A stretch of DNA of 64,000 bases, taken from Dysidea avara (taxonomy: Eukaryota > Porifera > Demospongiae > Dictyoceratida > Dysideidae). Numbering within the stretch: position 1 is the stretch's first letter; each line of letters starts with the position of its first letter. Under the pieces are notes generated by a model. It was given only the letters and a program-made list of their open reading frames with translations, had not been told where the DNA came from and ran no database searches. The stretch lies in NCBI RefSeq assembly GCF_963678975.1, contig NC_089278.1, forward strand, positions 10,009,479-10,073,478, read 5' to 3'. Of the stretch, positions 45,701 through 64,000 are shown one piece after another. Made by a program: the position numbers and the translations under genes.

Positions 45701-47871
45701 TACCTGGTGAGCTGTGTATTGTATCATAGCAGTTTTGTTAGTTAAAAGGTATTTTTATCTTCTTAGTATCGTGTTGTGAGTTCTGGTGAGATTCCACCAA
45801 CGCTTGCTGACCACCACAAATCTACACTAATCCACAAGTCTGCACTAAATGGACACTTGAAGTGTCTATCATTTTTAGTGAAGAACAGTCATCCTGATGC
45901 CATTAATCTTCTTGATGACAACTTACTGACTCCAGTCTTGTTGTCTATCCAAGTGAGCTTGACTTGTTCTTTTGTTAAAGTAGGTCTCATTGGCTGTGTA
46001 ATATGTTCAGGGTGGACACCTTGACTGTGTACGCTGGCTGGTCGATGAAACAAATGTGGAGATGGTAGTACCTGATGCTGGTGGTGAGACCTTACTCCAC
46101 CATGCTGCATTTCACGGCAAGGTAAAGTTTAGACATTAAAATCTCCTGACTGATTTATATCCCATACACTGTTTTTGTTGTGTAGGTAAATATTCTTGAG
46201 TGGTTGATAGAGAAGATTAAGAGTCGGGGAGAACAGCTACCGGACATAGTAGACGACTCTGGTGTCACCCCAGCACATTTTGCCGCTCAACAAGGTCACT
46301 TAGATTGTTTACAAGTGAGTGAGTGTTACTGAGTAACCATGCAACCATGTTAGATTTGAGTGTTTCATTTATGTTGACTTGTATGCTTATTACAATATGC
46401 ATTGAGCCCAATAACTGTATGCTTTGTGAATTTAGAACCAGTTCATTAGGATAATTGGCGTACTAAGTGTCCCTTGTAGTCTAAGTATGTTTTTCCCTTG
46501 TGTATATTTCAGAGACCATCTGGTTTGCTTATGGGAATGATATTCACAACATGATTAATTACTATGAGCCAATATGTTAGGTGCTAGACTGGAAGTATAG
46601 GGTGTGTAGTTCAGTGATTTAATTTTATGTCACATTTGGGGTTTAGAATAATGGGGTTGTATTTCGTGTAGCTGCTTTATGATAAGGGCTGCTCACTTAC
46701 ATTCGCTGATCACGATAACCAGAGACCAATGGATTGGGCAGATGCCTCAAACCAGATGCTTTGCTCACACTACCTACTAATTGTAGAGACTTGTTGGCAG
46801 CTCTCCAATGACGTTGCTATGTTGAAACAGCAACTAATGAAGTTAGTTAAATGTGATTTGTTTTGATGTCATTTAAGAGTATCTTTCAAGGGTCCAGACT
46901 GAAAACCAGAGTCTAAAAGACATTATTGGTGGAATGGAGAAGGAGCACAACAAAAACATGAGTAAAATACAACTACAGTATGAGGCAAAGATTGAAAAAG
47001 TGAGATGCCTTGTGTAATGAGATTTGATGAGGTCACTAATTCAATGTACTAGATTCGTGAGAATTATGTCGACTTAACTGCAAAGTTGATTCAAGATGTG
47101 AAAGAGAACCAACAAGGTACTGGAAAACTACCAACATCACGAACAATGTCAGATTCCACCAAGTTAGTGGTGTGGTTAATTATTCATGAACATTTCCCTT
47201 CATGTGGTGGTTCTTATTATTTAGTGCTCACTATCATTTCCAGCAGGCTGATGTAGATAAGGCCAAAGTAAGTCATATACTTGTGTAGTAGTACTACAGA
47301 CATGTCTGCTATTCTTTTAGGTTCCAAAAGATACTGATTATGATGCCAATATTTCTGGCTTAGCACAAGAGGTGTTGAGGTACAAGCAAACAAACACGCA
47401 AACACACAAAACTAGTTGAGTACTTTGTTGTGTATAGGAAAAGACAATCAACAGTGGCACAGCGAATGCTGGAGAACCGTGAAGTCCGACGCAGGCAGCC
47501 AGTCCTTGCAGGCAGAGCATCGCCCCTCTCCCCTTCATTACATCGTATGGAACAATTTAACACAGAAGTGTGTTGTGCCATCTGTCATTATAATTTCATT
47601 TTAGTGTGTAATTTTTATATTTACAGAATGAGATGACCAAAAGCCATCAACCTCACCAAAAGTATGTTGTTTTTCAGTCACTTAGTTTGTTGATGTAACC
47701 TATTTTTGTACCTGTAGGAAGGCTGGTGGCCGGGTTGTCACTTTTGCTCCTCATGTTGAGGAATTTCCCAAGTCTCCGTCACCCAACTACACTGTAGACC
47801 ATGCCCTTCACACACTTACTGAAGAGCCACCCATACAACCAGATCAACGATATCATGAAAATACTGATTAA
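42785..47871 (+). CDS. SNCAIP: Synphilin-1 (alpha-synuclein-interacting protein) homologue
   Basis: 15 exons, 966 aa in one frame: 42785-42853, 43204-43277, 44029-45499, 45656-45706, 45767-45952, 46011-46121, 46186-46314, 46672-46841, 46891-46999, 47053-47162, 47225-47267, 47321-47379, 47438-47567, 47627-47661, 47718-47871. A disordered N-terminal half holds a polyglutamine stretch (about 87-115) and Ser/Pro-rich segments. Ankyrin repeats span about 570-735: STLIHKSALNGHLKCLSFL, GGHLDCVRWLVDET, GETLLHHAAFHGK, TPAHFAAQQGHLDCLQLL. Then comes LCSHYLLIVETCWQLS and a coiled coil (755-825). Human synphilin-1 as I recall it has GQLECVRWMVSET and LCSRYLVVVETCMSLA at the same places, and a VTFEE motif near its end; here VVTFAPHVEE. 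In vertebrates it is a cytosolic scaffold tied to synuclein, SIAH and parkin. Confidence 0.9.
44163..44236 (+). repeat. CAA/CAG polyglutamine tract in the synphilin-1 homologue
   Basis: Runs of CAA and CAG codons encode about 24 Gln with a few Arg, His, Asn and Ser breaks. CAA and CAG are mixed, which usually slows slippage. Confidence 0.95.
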
Positions 47872-48165
47872 AATAGTCATGTCTATAAATCACATTCCAA
47901 AATGTAACAAACCAAATCAAAATTGTGTACGAATCGTAATTACCTGCATAAGTTATATCGATACTGTACTCCTCAGCACGACAATTATACGCATGCGCGT
48001 TCCACAAGGGCGTGTCACTTGCTGCACCGGCTTGGGTGTGTCAGTTAACACGGCTGCTGCTTTTTTGAGAAGCAGGTATGTTCATCAGCGAACTCATATA
48101 ACATGATTTCATTATAGCTGTTTTCGTGTAGGCGTTGAGTGATCAATCCACACCTTGAAGCCGAA

Positions 48166-51100
48166 ATGGCGAAAAATCCGCCCCTGAAGAGGACTCAGAG
48201 CAGTGCTAGCTCACTTAACATCGAAGGATACTATAACTGTTCACGAGAAGAAGCTAAGGAGCTTTTCCAGCCATTCATACTTCTAGATGGCATGTACCTG
48301 GTTAGGCCAAGCGAAGCTCAGAGCTCGAACATTTTATACACCATGAGTATCACGTGAGTTTATGCGTTAGAAAACTTTGCTATAGTTAAATTGTGGTTGT
48401 AGGAAAGAACGAAAAGTGTACAATTATCGTATACAACAGGATCCCAAAACAAAACAATATTTTGTACAAGAAACAGACAAATTTGCTGATGTACCAAGCC
48501 TGATCAAAGCCTATAAAGAGAAGCCAATTAATCCCAAACTGAATGTCATACTAGTAGCTCCACTTGTGCAGGGAAAAAAGCGAAAGCAAAATTCACAGGC
48601 CTTTCTGGCTAACTTCAATAAGGGACATCAGCAGCAACAAGACTTTGAGGAATTGCCTGGGATGCATCAGTACTTGCCTAGATCTGAGGTAGCTAAATGA
48701 TGTATGTGAACCAGTTCCTGATCTTATTTTTTTTGCAGATTAAACATGTGATGGCAGGATACATGAATAGGCCAGGTACTTTCTTGCTTAGGCCAAGTTT
48801 GACTTCTGAGGGCAGTCTTACTTTAACAGTTGTGTAAGTACTAAGCTATACTAACTGGTAATAATGTAATGTAAATATCTTCATATAGGCATAAATATGA
48901 ACTTCTAAATTTTAAAATTACACAAGATCCTAATACAAGAGAAGTGTGTGTTGCAGCAAAGAAGTTTACAAATTTTAATGAACTATTAGAATTTTATAAA
49001 TATAATCCACTAAAGATAAAAAGTCGTCCAAATGAAAATATTTTGTTAACGTTTCCACTACCAGTTGACAAGAGCTTGGAAAATGTACACAAATCAGCAC
49101 AAGAGGAGTTGTATGCAGAACTATCTGGTAAGAGCTTAATACAAGTTTTTTTTCTCAGCACCATAACTAACTGAGTACCTGCAGTTATTGTTGCATTCAT
49201 CTATAGGTACTGTTGAATGTGTTGTTGCTATATAGTTACTAAAGGAAATGATATTTATTTTGTAGGTGTCCAGCCTTTACCACCAGATTGGACTGAACAT
49301 TATGATGATAGCTACAAAAGAAATTATTATTACAACAACAAGACAAGGGAAACAAGTTGGACAAAGCCAGTTCCTGGGCCACCCAAACTGCCAGCTAGAC
49401 CACCTGTGTCTCCCACAAGCTCAGTTGGTGCACCCAGTTTGCCACCTGCTAGAAAGCCTATCTCTCAATCTGTATCAGCACCTATTATAGCACCACCACG
49501 AAGCCGTGCATCACTAGCTGAGATTCCAAAAACAGATTTACCACCCACTGGAGATATGGATGCAGACTCGGAATATATTGCAGTTGGTGATATACCAGCC
49601 TCCCAATATAAACCAAACAAATTAAAACAACCAGATTTTGAGGAAGAGGACGAGTATATATTGGTGGGATCACTACCTCCTGTACCAGAAGACAGCGTTC
49701 TTTCTGATAACACTACAAAACTATCAAGAGCAACTTCTGCTCCAGTTACTGGAGTAAAAAGGATGAGTGTAATTAAAGCAAATAAAGATACCATGAAAGA
49801 AGAAAAAGAATTGTTGAAACAACAGAAACTGGATGAGAAAAACAAACTAAAACGGGAGAAAGAAGAAAAGAAAGAAGCTGCTAAAAAATCAAAGGAAGAG
49901 GCAAAAAGGCTAAAAGGTGAAGAAGCAAAAAAGAAAAAAGAGGAAGCTAAAAGATTAAAGGAAGAGGCAAAACAGCAAAAGGAAGAAGAAAAGAAAAGAA
50001 TCAAGGAAGAGAAGCAAAGGAAGAAGAGTGGAGCTCAATCACCAGGTCCAGAAAGTGTAACGTTGGAGAGTGCACCATCGTCATCACAGACAATGCCCGC
50101 TTCTATGAAACCTGGTCCCCCATCTCCACCTCCTTGTGTTGACCTAGGGGAGCAACCAAGTGCATCCCTTAGTTCTGGTCCTCCATCACCACCACCTCGT
50201 GTTGACCTAGAACCAGCTGAAGAAACTAAGCAAAGAGCTTCAACTATGTCGGGTCCCCCAGCTCCTCCACCACGCGTTGATCTTTTCCCTGAAGAAGACA
50301 AACCAAAAGCATTAACTATGGGTGGTCCTCCTGCTCCACCACCTCGTGTTGATCTTGAACCCCAAACAAATTCTGGTCCCCTTGCCCCACCATCACATGT
50401 TGATCTTGAACCTCAGACTAAAGCATCTGGACCCCCACCGGCACCCCCACCTCCACCGCTGTCTGAAACAGCCCTAAAAGCAGCTGCAAACACAAAGAGT
50501 AGTCAGCAGGTTGAAAAAGATAGAAAAGCTGCTGAAAAGAAAAGGAAACAAGAAGAAGAGCGCTTAAAGGAAGAAGCAGCAAAGAGAGAGAAAGAAGAAG
50601 CAAAAAGACAGAAAGAAGAACAGAAGAGAGAAAGGAAAATGAGCAAATCCCTTTCTAAGACCAGTACTACAACCTCTACTAGTGATGTTCCTACTACTGA
50701 TGTACCAGCTGCTACTACTGCTCCACCACCTCCTCCAGCTGGTAATGTACCAGCCCCTCCCCTACCTCCTCCAATCAGTGGTAATGAAACATCTGCTAGT
50801 AATGTTCCTTCTCCTTCCAGTACCACTCCAAGTCAACCAATACTGCCACCACAAACTACATCTATGCCACAAGTAGCTCCTACAACATCATCTGCTCCAG
50901 TTTCACCATCACCCCCTCCTGTGGCTCCTATCACACCACCAGCTGCACCACCAGCTGCACCACCACCCCCACCCGTGTCACCTATATCACCTGCTACTGC
51001 ACCAGCTGCCCCACCACCACCTCCTTTATCTCCTCCACCTCCACCTGTCTCATCTCCTACCTCTCCAACCTCACCATCATCTAGAGGATTTTCTGCAGAA

Positions 51101-51301
51101 GACCTTATGGCCGGCCGTAACAAGCTTACAATGGCAGCAGCTCCTATAGAGAAAGCCCCACAGAAAGCAGCAGGTTTGGGAGGCATAATGCAAAGTGCTT
51201 TTGATCAGTTTAATGATAAAATTGGTGCAATGCGATCATTTGTTGAATATTCTGATGATGAAGACTTTGAGGATATTGAAGAAGATGAAGACTGGGATTA
51301 A
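48166..51301 (+). CDS. SH2-SH2-WW-proline-rich-WH2/C/A protein: predicted phosphotyrosine-linked Arp2/3 activator (copy A)
   Basis: Five exons: 48166-48353, 48403-48688, 48739-48833, 48889-49127, 49266-51301 (947 aa). SH2-1 (22-120) has the phosphate-binding Arg R47 in GMYLVRPS; SH2-2 (150-255) has R176 in GTFLLRPS. A WW domain follows (273-305; W278, W301, P304). Two similar tyrosine motifs come next (SEYIAVGDIP, Y373; DEYILVGSLP, Y400). Then a Lys/Glu-rich coiled coil (445-525), about six GPPxPPPRVDL repeats, a second Lys/Glu helix, and polyproline for profilin or SH3 partners. The tail has a WH2-like segment (SAEDLMAGRNKLT, about 879), an amphipathic helix (IMQSAFDQFNDKIGAMRSF) and an acidic end (VEYSDDEDFEDIEEDEDWD). 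The last two parts resemble the WAVE central and acidic regions (VEYSD..., acidic, near-terminal Trp). Predicted role: cytosolic, coupling tyrosine phosphorylation to branched actin. The function is inferred. Confidence 0.93.
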
Positions 51302-51548
51302 CACTACTGCAAACTTTAATACTGAACTATAATAGTCATGTAAGTTAAGTGTCTTTTGTATAGAGAGTCGTTTATTGCATAAACTTCTATTTCTGGTTAA
51401 AGATAATAGGTATTACTGACTAGTCTGGCGCTGCCCGCCCGTTAATCTATCGGGTACATAATAAAAAGAATCACGTAGTTAAAATTAGGCGCCTAATATT
51501 ATGTGCGCTTAAAATTAAAAAGTGGGCGTAGCTACACGAATTGCAACT
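51302..51548. promoter_or_regulatory. Spacer between the two SH2 genes, with a TAGTCTGG repeat end
   Basis: About 250 bases. CTAGTCTGGCGCTGCCCGCCCG at 51420-51441 is a single end of the TAGTCTGG MITE family, with no partner arm seen. The promoter of copy B must be here or inside copy A. Confidence 0.5.
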
Positions 51549-53399
51549 ATGTCTGACGCTGGTGCAAAGAAAGCTAGCCTAGCTAGATCTCTCAACTTTG
51601 AAGGTTATTACAACTGTTCTAGAGAGGAAGCAAAAGAACTATTCAGACCTTTTGTGTTTTTTGATGGTATGTACCTAGTTAGACCAAGCGAGTCCAAGGG
51701 AGCCTTGTATACTCTCAGTGTAACGTAAGTATCGTAGATCTATAAACCAAGACATTTCTTTCAGCTCTTTCTTGTAGAAAAGACGAAGTTGTGTACAACT
51801 ACAGAATTCAACAGGACACCAAAGTAAACCAATTTTCTCTAAACGAACACGACAAATTCCCGACTATTGATGCTTTAATTCAAGGCCACAAGGACAAGCC
51901 AATCAACAGTCAACTCGACATCAAACTAATAGCTCCAGTAGTACAGGGGAAGAGAAGGAAGCAAAACTCGGATGGGTTTATTAACAACTATAATAAAAGA
52001 CAGGAGGGATATGGCACTATACCAGGCCTGCATTGCTTTCTACCTAGATCTGAGGTAACTGCACATTGATTAATAATTAAACACTGCACCAACTATTTAA
52101 ACTATAGCCACCACATAAAGTATAAGAGTCCTTCATTCAGTTGAATACGTAAACAAAACAAATCGTATTGCAGAACATTTCTAAGTGATGTGTTATACTG
52201 TGTTGATGACACTAGGTAAAGAAAGCCATGCAACCCTACAAAAGTATGAGTGGAGCATTTTTGGTACGACCAAGCTCTACAGATGAAGGAAGTCTCACCT
52301 TGAGTATTGTGTAAGTATATTTTGTATGAAGTACTACAAATCAACTCAGTTTCCTTTCAGGCACAATGGCACTATCCTCAACTTCAAATCTATTCAAGAT
52401 CCAGAAACAAGGGAGGTATTCATTGCTTCCAAGTCATTTTCAAGCCTAGAAGAAATGCTTGATTATTATACTAAACATTCACTCAAAGCTCGTGGTCGTG
52501 AAGCAGAGAAAATATTATTGAGATATCCTATTCCAGTTGACAAGAAGTTGGAGATGATTCACAGAATGGCACAAGATGAATTGTACACTACACTAGCTGG
52601 AAAGCTGCCTGCTGCAAAGCCTGCTCCACCGTCACCTTCAACTAAGCCAAGTCTTAAAAAGCTGAGTGTACAAATGGCAAATGAAGATGAATCAATTAGC
52701 AAAGAGAACGTTAAACGTCAAGAGACCACCTCAGTGACAGTTAACCCTCCCAAAGATAATTCTGCAGAGAACTTATTAGATCAAGCCTTACAACAACTTG
52801 AAAATTTTAAAGATGAGCTTAACACAGAAATAGCTACATTGTCTTCTGGTGCAACCCACCATGATGTTCCCAGTGTGCCATCTGAAGAAGTGGTAGTTGA
52901 AAAACCTGTATCTCCTCCTCCTGACAAAGTCACCACAATATCACCTCCAAAAGAAGCTGAATCACTACCAGCTACAATTCCCAGTGAAATTGTCAAACCA
53001 CCTGCTGCAAGTGAATCCATCACTCCTCCCTCAAGTGAACAAGTAGTGGCATCAACCACCAACAAAGGAGATGTAACAACAACCACATCACCTGTGCAAA
53101 AATCTAAGACAGCTCCTCCCCCAGCACCGCCACCCCTCCCTCCCATAGCTGAACCAACAGCAGCCAGCACACTTGTAGGATCAAAGATTCCGCCCACAAC
53201 TCCTGGAAGCGTTTCCTCTGAACATCTACTAGAAATGCAACAGAAATTGAAGAAGACACTGCCTAGAGATACGAGCCTTAGCAAGTCAGGTGGGGCTATG
53301 CATGATATATTTGCTCAGTTTAATGACAAGATCAGTTTAATGCGATCCATGGTAGAACACTCTGACGATGAGGATTACGAAGAGTTAGAATGGGACTAA
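51549..53399 (+). CDS. SH2-SH2-proline-rich-WH2/C/A protein: predicted phosphotyrosine-linked Arp2/3 activator (copy B)
   Basis: Four exons: 51549-51724, 51778-52054, 52216-52310, 52361-53399 (528 aa). Same plan as copy A but shorter: SH2-1 (20-116; R45 in GMYLVRPS), SH2-2 (145-250; R169 in GAFLVRPS), a helical segment (LLDQALQQLENFKDELN), a Pro/Ser/Thr-rich linker with TAPPPAPPPLPPI, then a WH2-like motif (SSEHLLEMQQKLKKTLPRD, 468-486), a central amphipathic helix (MHDIFAQFNDKISLMRSM, 496-513) and an acidic tail ending DDEDYEELEWD with the near-terminal Trp (W527). LLEMQQKLKKT is a better WH2 match than copy A's. No WW domain and no Lys/Glu coiled coil. Introns 1-3 have the same positions and phases as copy A, so the two arose by tandem duplication. 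Confidence 0.93.
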
Positions 53400-53454
53400 T
53401 ACACAAACACATTGCAGACATTTTATATTACATTTTAATACATTGTAGTGTTTC

Positions 53455-54818
53455 TTAAACTTTGTGTACTGCGAGTGTGATATCTCCATGAGATTTCATA
53501 AGTATATTGCTACATAAGAAAGAGACTCTAACACCAAGACATTACAAAGTAGGCTTACCCTGTGTCTAGTTCAATAGTTACAACTGGTTGATCATCAGGT
53601 GCCTTTCCATGTTTTAGTTCTTGTGCTTTACTCACTAATTCTTTGACTACACCAGCAGCTGATGGCTGTAGTGTGCCATGAGCTACACATGGTAACAATA
53701 GCACAATACTAAAAAAGTGTGTATACTACAAATTAAGTAGCAACTCTGCATGCGTGGGTGTATGTGTGAATTAGTACTAAAATTGTCAAGTACTAATATA
53801 ACTATCCTGTGTTTACAGTCGTCTCTTCATTACAATATAGCATCAACTACTATAAGCATTAAAGATATAACTCAAACGTGTATGTAGCTAAGGTCACTTC
53901 ACATGGATAGATTGAGTGAGCGTCTTTGCCAAATGGTTTGCTGATGGCACCAGTATTAAAAGTTCTTATGAATAAATAACCCATCACAGAGTCATCATAC
54001 AATAACGCATTGCAACCTCAAAATTGATCACTTGACCTTGTGACAGGAGATTGGTCACACGTCATTAAACATCTTGTGATCTCAAAGAAAAGTTAATAAT
54101 CCCATTCAACTCTGACACCTCAGTTTTGACTAGTCTGGTGCCAACACCCATTCGAAAAAAGGAAGGGTCTGGTGAAATACAAATATCAAATCATTTCAAA
54201 AGGAATTCAATTAGACAGTGTATGTAACTGCTTGTTACATCAGATGATTGCCCTTCAATTTGAACAAAAACATTGCATTGCCAAGGCGATTTCTGTGTGA
54301 ATGTAATTGGCACACATTAATTGGCTACTACTGAATCTGGATGGTAGAAATGATTTAGTATCTGTATTTCACCTACTTTTAAGGGGTGGGTGGTGCCAGA
54401 CTATGGAGCATTCTAGTGTACAAATTGATACTGACAAGTGACAGTTCCTAGAGCCCTTCTTGCAGATACCAACATTACTTTTGCATGCTAAGAAACAACA
54501 CTACTACATTGTGTGAATGTGAAAAAATTAAGACTTGATACTAACGATACCAATATCAACCACCATGTTTGGTTGTGTAATCACATGTACGTAGCAATAC
54601 GTCATAAGGCTATCCGATTAATGATATATATCACATATCTACAACACCCTACACAATACTAACCAGAAACACACAGTCCCTGGTCGTCTGCACATAATGC
54701 CCCTATGATACCAGGCTGGGCCATTCTGTAATGAAGAACACGCACGCATCTTTTAAATTGTTACACCATAAAAAAACACTCACATATCTTCCATCTGGTT
54801 TTCAACGGCTATCTCCAT
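53455..54818 (-). CDS. LAMTOR5: LAMTOR5 (Ragulator subunit, HBXIP)
   Basis: Four exons, 54818-54784, 54725-54664, 53682-53559 and 53509-53455, encode 91 aa in one frame, the same length as the human protein. It reads MEIAVENQMED, GIIGALCADDQGLCVSAHG, SAAGVVKELVSKAQEL, PVVTIELDTGNILMK, then GDITLAVHKV. It is a roadblock-type protein; human LAMTOR5 has GTLSDEHAGV and GITVAVHKMAS at matching places. LAMTOR5 is part of the pentameric Ragulator that anchors Rag GTPases and mTORC1 on lysosomes. Intron 2 carries a MITE at 54131-54403. Confidence 0.94.
54131..54403. mobile_element. TAGTCTGG-family MITE in LAMTOR5 intron 2
   Basis: TAGTCTGGTGCCAACACCCATTC at the left and AAGGGGTGGGTGGTGCCAGACTA at the right end form terminal inverted repeats. 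The 9-base flanks do not match, so this copy is older or altered. Confidence 0.7.
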
Positions 54819-54976
54819 ATCTCAGTTTGATGTCGGGTTTACCTTTTGGTACAATGGCCGAAAATATTAGGAACTTTAGGAACTTTAGGAAGCGCCTGTG
54901 TGCTCGTGACTGTCTCGTGCCCAGAGAAACAAAAACCTGATAAACTGGCTGACATTTAGACCTCTGCACTGACGCT
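54819..54976. promoter_or_regulatory. Compact bidirectional promoter region LAMTOR5 / PFKFB copy A
   Basis: Only 158 bases separate the two divergent start codons, so promoters and 5' UTRs must overlap or be shared. It contains a direct repeat AGGAACTTT (54870-54890). No TATA box evident. Confidence 0.55.
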
Positions 54977-60032
<5,056 letters not shown>

Positions 60033-60290
60033 ATGTTTTCCATACTCAGTACCTATTTATCAATGTACATAATACCAAGAGTAAATAATAGAGAATAATA
60101 CGTATGAACAAGGAACGATGAAAAAATATTTAGAAATTTTAACATGTGTGAAGTATAAAGGTAACGTCTCACGTGAGTTTACACCGGAAATGCCGTTAGT
60201 GTTAGCTAGTGTTGATCTGGACGGATCTAGAATTACGTGACAGTACGGATCAGTAATCGGTGAATGAACTAATTTATAACTCACGGAAAT

Positions 60291-63701
<3,411 letters not shown>

Positions 63702-64000
63702 GTATCTATACAGTCTTTATAGAACAGGGGGACAGTGTATATGGATGCTAGGCCATATTGACCTGTGACTCGCATCCATACTCTGTGTCTTCTATTAGAG
63801 TGTTCAGTATCCCATTGTTCTGATCCCACCAGCGTTGTTTGTTGCCTTACCAAGTTATCCCAGTTAGGCTTCCACAGTATACACACAACTAAATGTTTGG
63901 TGTGATTTGTAAAGCATGCATAAACTCAATTTGGCTGGAAGACAATTAATAAACTTATTTGCGAAATCATAATCATGCTATAGTCATTGACAATCTTAGT

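Noticed and set aside
48139-48166. Earlier start for SH2 copy A at a GTG
   Set aside because: Nuclear animal genes start at ATG; the ATG at 48166 sits at the same place as the start of copy B (SLNxEGYYNCSREE follows in both).
49465-50301. Antisense frames rich in Phe/Ser and Gly
   Set aside because: Mirror of the Lys/Glu coil and proline repeats of the SH2 gene; no independent likeness.
63797-63860. Exon 14 of PFKFB copy B after TTCTATTAG
   Set aside because: The frame reads ECSVS and does not match the expected [13 protein letters not shown], so the true exon lies beyond the window.

Overview
This is an intron-rich, AT-rich eukaryotic window from an early-branching animal, most likely a sponge (probably a demosponge). 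The case for an animal is the gene set: SH2 adaptors, a KMT2E-type PHD protein, synphilin-1, LAMTOR5, PFKFB, a Tctex1 dynein light chain, and a huge secreted protein with dermatopontin, sushi and EGF modules. The sponge call is inference, from gene style, short introns and the many small foldback transposons.

Layout. 1-555 (-): 5' end of a KMT2E/MLL5-like gene. 1025-14304 (+): a 21-exon gene for a secreted matrix protein of about 3,384 residues. 14305-15781: a decayed tandem copy of the 3' end of that gene. 15782-16729 (-): an intronless CtlX-type amidinohydrolase. 17.1-40.0 kb: a gene-poor repeat field with LINE pieces, LINE-like retroelement pieces, hAT-like and foldback MITEs, and minisatellites. 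40069-41361 (+): GPATCH2. 41496-42194 (-): a Tctex1-type dynein light chain. 42785-47871 (+): a synphilin-1 (SNCAIP) homologue. 48166-51301 and 51549-53399 (+): two tandem paralogues with two SH2 domains and a C-terminal WH2/central/acidic tail like that of WAVE and N-WASP. 53455-54818 (-): LAMTOR5. 54977-60032 and 60291-63701+ (+): two tandem PFKFB genes, the second running off the window.

Main discovery candidate: the SH2-SH2-...-WH2-C-A pair. Their architecture predicts proteins that bind phosphotyrosine and switch on Arp2/3 directly, with no WASP or WAVE homology domain. I know of no characterised nucleation-promoting factor built this way. Other notable points are a synphilin-1 orthologue with a polyglutamine tract, the large repeat protein with recurrent phase-1 introns at one site of its repeat module, and the intronless bacterial-type CtlX gene.

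Exon boundaries were found by hand from GT/AG sites, reading frame and family similarity. All multi-exon genes listed keep one continuous frame across every junction given. No searches or alignments were run.
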